In this document: one piece after another, positions 59,533 to 64,000 of the stretch
Layout: the number at the start of each line of letters is the position of its first letter
How positions within the stretch are numbered: position 1 is the stretch's first letter
Source: Eubacterium sp.
GTDB taxonomy: Bacteria; Bacillota; Clostridia; Lachnospirales; Lachnospiraceae
Assembly: GCA_017965495.1 (NCBI GenBank)
Contig: JAGCPW010000095.1
Span: 116,055 to 180,054, forward strand
Reading direction: 5' to 3'
Length of the DNA: 64,000 bases
Notes under the pieces: model-generated
The model's database searches: none
What the model saw: the letters and a program-made list of their open reading frames with translations, nothing else
What the model was told of the DNA's origin: nothing
Made by a program: the position numbers and the translations under genes

Positions 59533-59880
59533 ATGTATCTTGTACAGAAAATTTCAACATTCGAAGGCTTAGAAATTATTAATCCGCAGATTTATTCACA
59601 GTATAAGGATGCTTACCGTGATATTCTTAGCAGACTGGGCGAAATCTTTATGGATGCGTACTTAGACTCTGATAAGGGCGAGAGGGGTTGTTTCAGAGAT
59701 ATAAGAACTGGCTTTGAAATATTCCCTAACTTCTATATAGAAGATAAGGGGGGCAAAGAGGTAGATAGTTTTCCGGAAAGTGCAGAACAGTTCAAGAATC
59801 GCGGCGAAGATATTACTATCTATGTGGGTAGCGGCAGTGATGAATTTATTTCTATTAGAACAATTGGGAGGGTTGACTAA
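59533..59880 (+). CDS. Hypothetical protein
   Basis: 115 residues, no motif recognised; TAATG coupling to the next gene. Confidence 0.6.
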   Translation: MYLVQKISTFEGLEIINPQIYSQYKDAYRDILSRLGEIFMDAYLDSDKGERGCFRDIRTGFEIFPNFYIEDKGGKEVDSFPESAEQFKNRGEDITIYVGSGSDEFISIRTIGRVD

Positions 59881-60209
59881 TGTATAAAGTAATAGACAAA
59901 AGAGATGACACATTTTCTTTCTACAATGACCTTAGAGATTTTGTAGAGGAAAATATGTCTATGGAAGATGTTATTGATATGCTTGATGACATCTATGAAC
60001 CAATAGACATACCGATTGTTGGTAAGATGCATATATCCACTATCGTTAAAAACTTGGCTTCTGAAGATGACCTTGATATGCTCTTAAACGATGAAATTGA
60101 TTTTCGCACGGACGACCTTATTTACGAAGTTGAGCATTATGGTTCATGTGATTGGGGCAACTATGAAATTGTAGAAGTTGAGGAGGAAGACAACTATGCA
60201 GAAGTATAA
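59880..60209 (+). CDS. Hypothetical acidic protein
   Basis: 109 residues, Asp/Glu-rich, overlapping both neighbours. Confidence 0.6.
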   Translation: MYKVIDKRDDTFSFYNDLRDFVEENMSMEDVIDMLDDIYEPIDIPIVGKMHISTIVKNLASEDDLDMLLNDEIDFRTDDLIYEVEHYGSCDWGNYEIVEVEEEDNYAEV

Positions 60210-60840
60210 AATATATGAGGAAACTGCCGGTGGTGCTTTTAAATTTGAAAGGGGAACTAAGTCAACTATTGATGAAGCTATAGATTTTGTCGTTAATGAA
60301 AACAAATATGCCATCATGTATGATAAAATGGATGAAGCTATGTTTGACATTGAAATTAATGATAAAATGGTTAAAGCAGCAGATACCGAAAAGAATCAAG
60401 CAGTTATAAATGGTTGGCTTAAAGAAAAGAAGACCGAACTCCTTGAAAAAGTTAATAGTCTGTGTATGAAAAATTTTGTTTTTAATTGTGGCAATCACTG
60501 GACAATAACAGCAACTGAAGAATATTACCTCTATCAGAATGGTAAACTTGGAATGTCTGGTCCATTTGATGAATTATTTAGATACATTCATGACTATTGT
60601 CCTTACGAAAGTGCGGCAAGAGAGTTTCTTAACATTCACGTTGATGGTATGCTTGACTTTTTATGGGGAGAGATAGGCAACCTCCTTATCCCTGACGACG
60701 ATTGCCCAACTGATTTTTCTGCCAATATCTTTAATTATATTAGAAATAAACTTAAATACATAGTTGATGGCAATGGTTCAGCAATTTTTGCGGGCGTGGT
60801 TATTAGTGCTGAACCAGTTGAAAATCTGTTTGAACGCTAA
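60196..60840 (+). CDS. Hypothetical protein, paralogue-like of 54510
   Basis: 214 residues. Start ATG 60196 after GAGGAGG. The N-terminal MQKYKIYEETAGG resembles the gene at 54510. Function unknown. Confidence 0.62.
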   Translation: MQKYKIYEETAGGAFKFERGTKSTIDEAIDFVVNENKYAIMYDKMDEAMFDIEINDKMVKAADTEKNQAVINGWLKEKKTELLEKVNSLCMKNFVFNCGNHWTITATEEYYLYQNGKLGMSGPFDELFRYIHDYCPYESAAREFLNIHVDGMLDFLWGEIGNLLIPDDDCPTDFSANIFNYIRNKLKYIVDGNGSAIFAGVVISAEPVENLFER

Positions 60841-60859
60841 TGGAAATATCTGGTAGACA

Positions 60860-60888
60860 TTGACTTTTATCTTAACTTGTGATATAAT
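60860..60888 (+). promoter_or_regulatory. Promoter with full GGAAATATCTGGTAG box
   Basis: TTGACT, 17-nt spacer, TGATATAAT; box at 60842-60856. Confidence 0.87.
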
Positions 60889-60921
60889 ATATATAGAAAG
60901 TTAAGAAAGGAATTGATAAAA

Positions 60922-61152
60922 ATGACAGAAGAAAGAGTATTTATTTTTAGAGATTTAGATAACAAGAAAGATTACAAACTTTCATATCGGGCCATGATTG
61001 CCATGGTTTTCGCGGCGGAACAGTTTGATATTTGGTACAGAAATTCAGAAATGGTTAATGGTCATAGAGTTGACCGTTTTATGAAAGTAAAAGGTGAAGT
61101 TGTCGAAATGTACGACATAAATGAAAATCTGCTTTCTTCATCCCATGTCTAA
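60922..61152 (+). CDS. Hypothetical protein
   Basis: 76 residues, no motif recognised. First of a six-gene unit ending with the Pif1-like helicase. Confidence 0.6.
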   Translation: MTEERVFIFRDLDNKKDYKLSYRAMIAMVFAAEQFDIWYRNSEMVNGHRVDRFMKVKGEVVEMYDINENLLSSSHV

Positions 61153-61164
61153 GGAGGACCACAA

Positions 61165-61377
61165 ATGAAAGAATTTAAAATAACCCTTACAACCCAGTCA
61201 AAAGCCGGCTTTTCCGATAACTACAAGCCGGACATTACAAAGACCTACTTCATGGGCGGCAACACGCTCCTCAACATCGAAGCTGCAAAACGCAATTTCG
61301 CTTTGGAATTTGGAGTTGACGCATCAAAGGTTGAAGTAGTTGATGTGTGGGAAGTAAATGAAACCGAAAATGATTAA
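61165..61377 (+). CDS. Hypothetical protein
   Basis: 70 residues; AAGGAGG site. No motif recognised. Confidence 0.58.
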   Translation: MKEFKITLTTQSKAGFSDNYKPDITKTYFMGGNTLLNIEAAKRNFALEFGVDASKVEVVDVWEVNETEND

Positions 61378-61390
61378 GGAGGACTTAAAT

Positions 61391-61600
61391 ATGTACGTTG
61401 TAGAATTTTTAATTGATGAAACCCCAGCAAAATTATTCAATACATTTGATGAAGCAAAGGATGCGGCAATTGCCTATCTTGATGAATATGGATTTGACGT
61501 AGATGCCTTTGATATGCTGGATGAAAGTGCTGATGACCCAATGTTCGAAGGCTTTGCGGTTGAAGATGTTGTTCTTTGTTTCTATGCAGAACTTGCATAA
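61391..61600 (+). CDS. Small acidic protein
   Basis: 69 residues; start ATG 61391 after AAGGAGG. Asp/Glu-rich, no motif. Confidence 0.58.
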   Translation: MYVVEFLIDETPAKLFNTFDEAKDAAIAYLDEYGFDVDAFDMLDESADDPMFEGFAVEDVVLCFYAELA

Positions 61601-61612
61601 GGAGGCTATCAC

Positions 61613-61834
61613 ATGAAACTCGAACGTTATTTTTATCACAGACTTTGCGGCAAACAGTCCCAGCCAGTTTTGTATGGAAAACGAGTTGATGAGTTCCCAT
61701 CAATTGTAGACGCAAGAAACTTCATTTACGACACCTACAAAACAAATTACTACATTGACGAAACAGACCCGATGGCAATTTCAGTTACCTCATGTGACGG
61801 CATTGCGGGCATTAGATGTTTCTTAATTATCTGA
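61613..61834 (+). CDS. Hypothetical protein
   Basis: 73 residues, no motif recognised. AAGGAGG site. Confidence 0.58.
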   Translation: MKLERYFYHRLCGKQSQPVLYGKRVDEFPSIVDARNFIYDTYKTNYYIDETDPMAISVTSCDGIAGIRCFLII

Positions 61835-61844
61835 GGTGAGTTGA

Positions 61845-62168
61845 GTGGCACTATTCCCAAATCAGAAAACAATCCAAATTCGCCGCACTCTTCCTCACGA
61901 AAACTTCATGGTTATAGATAGAACAAACTGGATTATCGCGGCGAAAAGATTAACTTATTCCGCTTTTAAACTATGGATGTTTTTGTGTTCCTATGGAACA
62001 AGAGATATGGCGATAGGCCCGGCATACATCAAACAATGCATTGGTATTTCGGAATCCAGTTACCGAGATGCTATGAAAGAACTTGAAAAATACGAATATA
62101 TCACCCAAGTTCAAAAGAGTACTTACCTCTTTAATGAATTTGGCAGACCAATGGAGGAAGACGAATGA
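61845..62168 (+). CDS. Winged-helix protein, GTG start
   Basis: 107 residues from GTG 61845 after GAGGTGAG. Pattern RTNWIIAAKRLTYSAFKLWMF, residues 26-46, and IKQCIGISESSYRDAMKEL (winged helix) resembles the initiator-like protein at 58267. ATGA overlap with the Pif1-like helicase, suggesting a helicase-loading or initiation role. Confidence 0.68.
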   Translation: MALFPNQKTIQIRRTLPHENFMVIDRTNWIIAAKRLTYSAFKLWMFLCSYGTRDMAIGPAYIKQCIGISESSYRDAMKELEKYEYITQVQKSTYLFNEFGRPMEEDE

Positions 62169-63481
62169 TAGAACTTACAGAAAAGGATAGACTTGAAGAA
62201 CAGGAAGACTACAATGCTCTCAATGAAAAGCAGAAACAGTTTTTCGATATGGCAATGAGTGGCAAGAATATGTTCATTACCGGTCCAGCCGGCACTGGCA
62301 AAACGTTTCTTGTTAATCGCATAATCAAAGCATTTGAGCGTCGCGGCAAAACCAGTATAGTTTGTGCAACTACTGGTGTTGCGGCAAGAAGTATAGGGGG
62401 GTTCACTCTCCATCACCAGTTCCACCTTTCCGTAACTGATGGCACAGCAACTAAGGACAATGATTGGTTAAAGGATGCCGACAGTCTTATCATTGATGAA
62501 GCCTCCATGATGGATTATCTTATCTTCAACACAATCGGCAACGAAATTAAGGAGTTCAATCCAAATTGTCAGATTATTCTTATCGGTGATTTCTTCCAGT
62601 TACCGCCTGTCGTAACCGATGAAACAGTTAAGATTGCTGACCATCGCGGCTATTCAGACCAGATTGACCGTAGCCAGTATCATTGCTTCCACTCACACAT
62701 TTGGAGAGATTTTAATTTCCAGACCTGTATTCTCACACAGGCAATGCGGCAGGACGACCAGGCATTTAGTACAGCATTATTTAATCTGAGCCGCAATACT
62801 CTTACAAACAATGACCTTGCTTATCTTTCACAGTCACAGAAGAACGCTCCAATGAAAGGTGCTATAATCCTTGCTTGTACTAACAAGGTTGTAAACGCCA
62901 TTAACTCTCAGGAGCTTGATAAGATAGATTCGCCGGAAAAAATCTACAAAGCACTTTATTGGGGCGAGTATGACAAGGAAATTCCAAAGGTGCTTAAACT
63001 GAAAATCGGCGCGAGAGTTATGTTAACAATTAACAATCCAACAGATGGTTACTGTAATGGTGACATGGGTAATATCACAGAAATGAATATTACGGGGGTT
63101 AGAGTTAAGTTAGATAGCGGCGAAACAGTAGATGTTCCGCAGTACGACTTTAAGACACAGATTTTTGAAGACGGCGAAACCTCAACAATCGGGGGTATCA
63201 AGCAGTTACCACTTAAACTCGCTTGGGCAATCACAGTACATAAGTCCCAGGGTCAGACATTTGATAAGGTAAATTTCCTTTATGACAAAGGCTTCTTCGA
63301 TGGCGCGAATGAGAACCGTACACTTCTTTACGTTGGTTTAAGCCGCGCAAGAAAAATCGAAAATCTTTACCTTAGAATTAAAGGTAATCTTCCACGCTTC
63401 AATAATGAAGCAATAGTAGATTTCTACAACGGCAAGTATAAGACCTATACAAGTCGTTTTGACAATATGATAGGTTTCTAA
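62165..63481 (+). CDS. Pif1/RecD-like superfamily 1B helicase
   Basis: 438 residues. ITGPAGTGKTFLVNRI (Walker A, about residue 38), TTGVAARSIGG, LIIDEASMM (motif II), ILIGDFFQLPPV (motif III), a C-terminal AWAITVHKSQGQTFDKV and LYVGLSRAR (motifs V and VI). Matches Pif1/Dda-type 5'-3' helicases used in phage replication. Complete motif set. Last gene of its unit; terminator follows. Confidence 0.92.
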   Translation: MIELTEKDRLEEQEDYNALNEKQKQFFDMAMSGKNMFITGPAGTGKTFLVNRIIKAFERRGKTSIVCATTGVAARSIGGFTLHHQFHLSVTDGTATKDNDWLKDADSLIIDEASMMDYLIFNTIGNEIKEFNPNCQIILIGDFFQLPPVVTDETVKIADHRGYSDQIDRSQYHCFHSHIWRDFNFQTCILTQAMRQDDQAFSTALFNLSRNTLTNNDLAYLSQSQKNAPMKGAIILACTNKVVNAINSQELDKIDSPEKIYKALYWGEYDKEIPKVLKLKIGARVMLTINNPTDGYCNGDMGNITEMNITGVRVKLDSGETVDVPQYDFKTQIFEDGETSTIGGIKQLPLKLAWAITVHKSQGQTFDKVNFLYDKGFFDGANENRTLLYVGLSRARKIENLYLRIKGNLPRFNNEAIVDFYNGKYKTYTSRFDNMIGF

Positions 63482-63484
63482 AAT

Positions 63485-63516
63485 CGCGGCTGGGTGTTAG
63501 CACCTGGCCGTTTTTG
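63485..63516 (+). terminator. Terminator after the Pif1-like helicase
   Basis: CGGC-TG-GGTG-TTAG-CACC-TG-GCCG stem followed by TTTTTG. Confidence 0.88.
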
Positions 63517-63604
63517 TGTTATGGGGGTAGGGTGGTAGGTTTCGCGGCAAGATTTTTAAGACTTAATTCCGCGGCGAAATAACAGAGAAAGTAAAATAGC
63601 ACAT

Positions 63605-63641
63605 CCTTTAATACTATGAGCGAAGCGAATAGTATTAAAGG
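63605..63641. repeat. Strong inverted repeat
   Basis: CCTTTAATACTAT and ATAGTATTAAAGG form a 13-bp perfect stem with an 11-nt loop containing GCGAAGCGA. It lacks a T run, so it is more likely a site or bidirectional structure than a terminator. Confidence 0.75.
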
Positions 63642-63675
63642 GGAGGCAGCGTGCGAGCGCGTAGCGCGAGTTAGC

Positions 63676-64000
63676 TGTATATATTATATATATTATGCGG
63701 GTTAACTTTTCTGAGTAAAGATGTAAGGGGTAGGGGTAATAATATATATAATATAGTGCGAGTTAATTTTAGTAGGAGGGGTAGTAGTAATATATTAATA
63801 TAGTGGAGTTTAACTTAGTAGTAGTAGTAAAATGATAGGGGAGAGGGGGTAGTAATATTATAATTATATTATATAGTGGAGTTTAACTTTAACTATGGTA
63901 ATCGCGGCGAAAGGAGGAGGGAGATAGTAAACAGCGAAGCTGGAGGAGAGGGGTAAAATATAAATATATTATATTATATAGTGGAGTTTAACTTTAACGG
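63676..64000. repeat. AT-rich tandem repeat array at window end
   Basis: Five degenerate copies of a unit with an alternating A/T block (TATATAATATAT-like), then AGTG(G/C)(A/G)AGTTTAACTTT-like sequence and a purine-rich GGGGTAG block, near 63678, 63738, 63788, 63851 and 63960. No gene. Could be an origin, partition or packaging site; it may continue past the window. Confidence 0.65.

Noticed and set aside
1-64000. CRISPR array or defence island
   Set aside because: No regularly spaced identical repeats with unique spacers; direct repeats found are promoters, iterons or AT-rich units.

Overview
The window looks like part of a large, AT-rich tailed-phage genome, most likely from a gut phage of a Bacillota host. 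The evidence is AGGAGG-type ribosome binding sites, extended -10 promoters, genes almost all on the + strand and overlapping as ATGA or TAATG, a Gram-positive-style 3D-domain lipoprotein, and about 27 tRNA genes that mostly lack an encoded CCA. TAG is not used as a stop in any gene I could resolve. Long reading frames run through TAG and end at TAA or TGA, conserved Gln positions in homing endonucleases are written as TAG, and a tRNA that would carry anticodon CUA after splicing is present. I read TAG as Gln throughout (genetic code 15 style).

Layout: 1-7.7 kb holds late virion genes, two of them giant paralogues full of in-frame TAG. 7.9-14.4 kb holds a 3D-domain lipoprotein, a UvrD-like helicase, a dead phosphoesterase paralogue, a membrane-anchored GIY-YIG protein and a kinase-HD end-healing enzyme. 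14.4-14.8 kb holds structured RNA and the interrupted amber-suppressor tRNA. 14.8-34.4 kb and 35-44 kb hold dense runs of small early genes. Among these are a cyclic-phosphate receiver-like protein, a macro domain protein, Thg1, a prohibitin-like protein, phosphoesterases, two RNA ligases, vWA and PurA-like proteins, and homing endonucleases. 34.4-35.1 kb and 44-50 kb hold the tRNA and structured-RNA clusters. 50.4 kb encodes a Ro60/TROVE protein. 52-63.5 kb holds more small early genes, an iteron-like origin candidate beside a winged-helix protein, and a Pif1-like helicase. The window ends in an AT-rich repeat array.

The most unusual system is a set of tRNA genes whose anticodon loops are interrupted by elements that fold like tRNAs. 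In tRNA-Asp(GUC) the 70-nt insert is a tRNA-like cloverleaf ending in CCA. In tRNA-Gly(UCC) the same scaffold carries a GIY-YIG endonuclease gene. In the amber suppressor a 49-nt insert keeps an acceptor stem and a weak T arm. Removing exactly the segment from the nested G1 to the nested CCA restores a normal 7-nt anticodon loop in Asp and Gly. I infer excision by tRNA end-processing enzymes (RNase P plus 3' processing) followed by sealing with a phage RNA ligase. The window encodes two RNA ligases, a Pnk-HD end-healing enzyme, Thg1, a cyclic-phosphate receiver-like protein, a macro domain protein and a Ro protein, which fits an RNA maintenance role.

Twenty-nine promoters share a 17-nt spacer, an extended -10 and a common transcript start. 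Nine carry a TGGTAG box exactly 3 nt upstream of the -35. The motif TCGCGGC is strongly over-represented across the whole window in coding and non-coding DNA.
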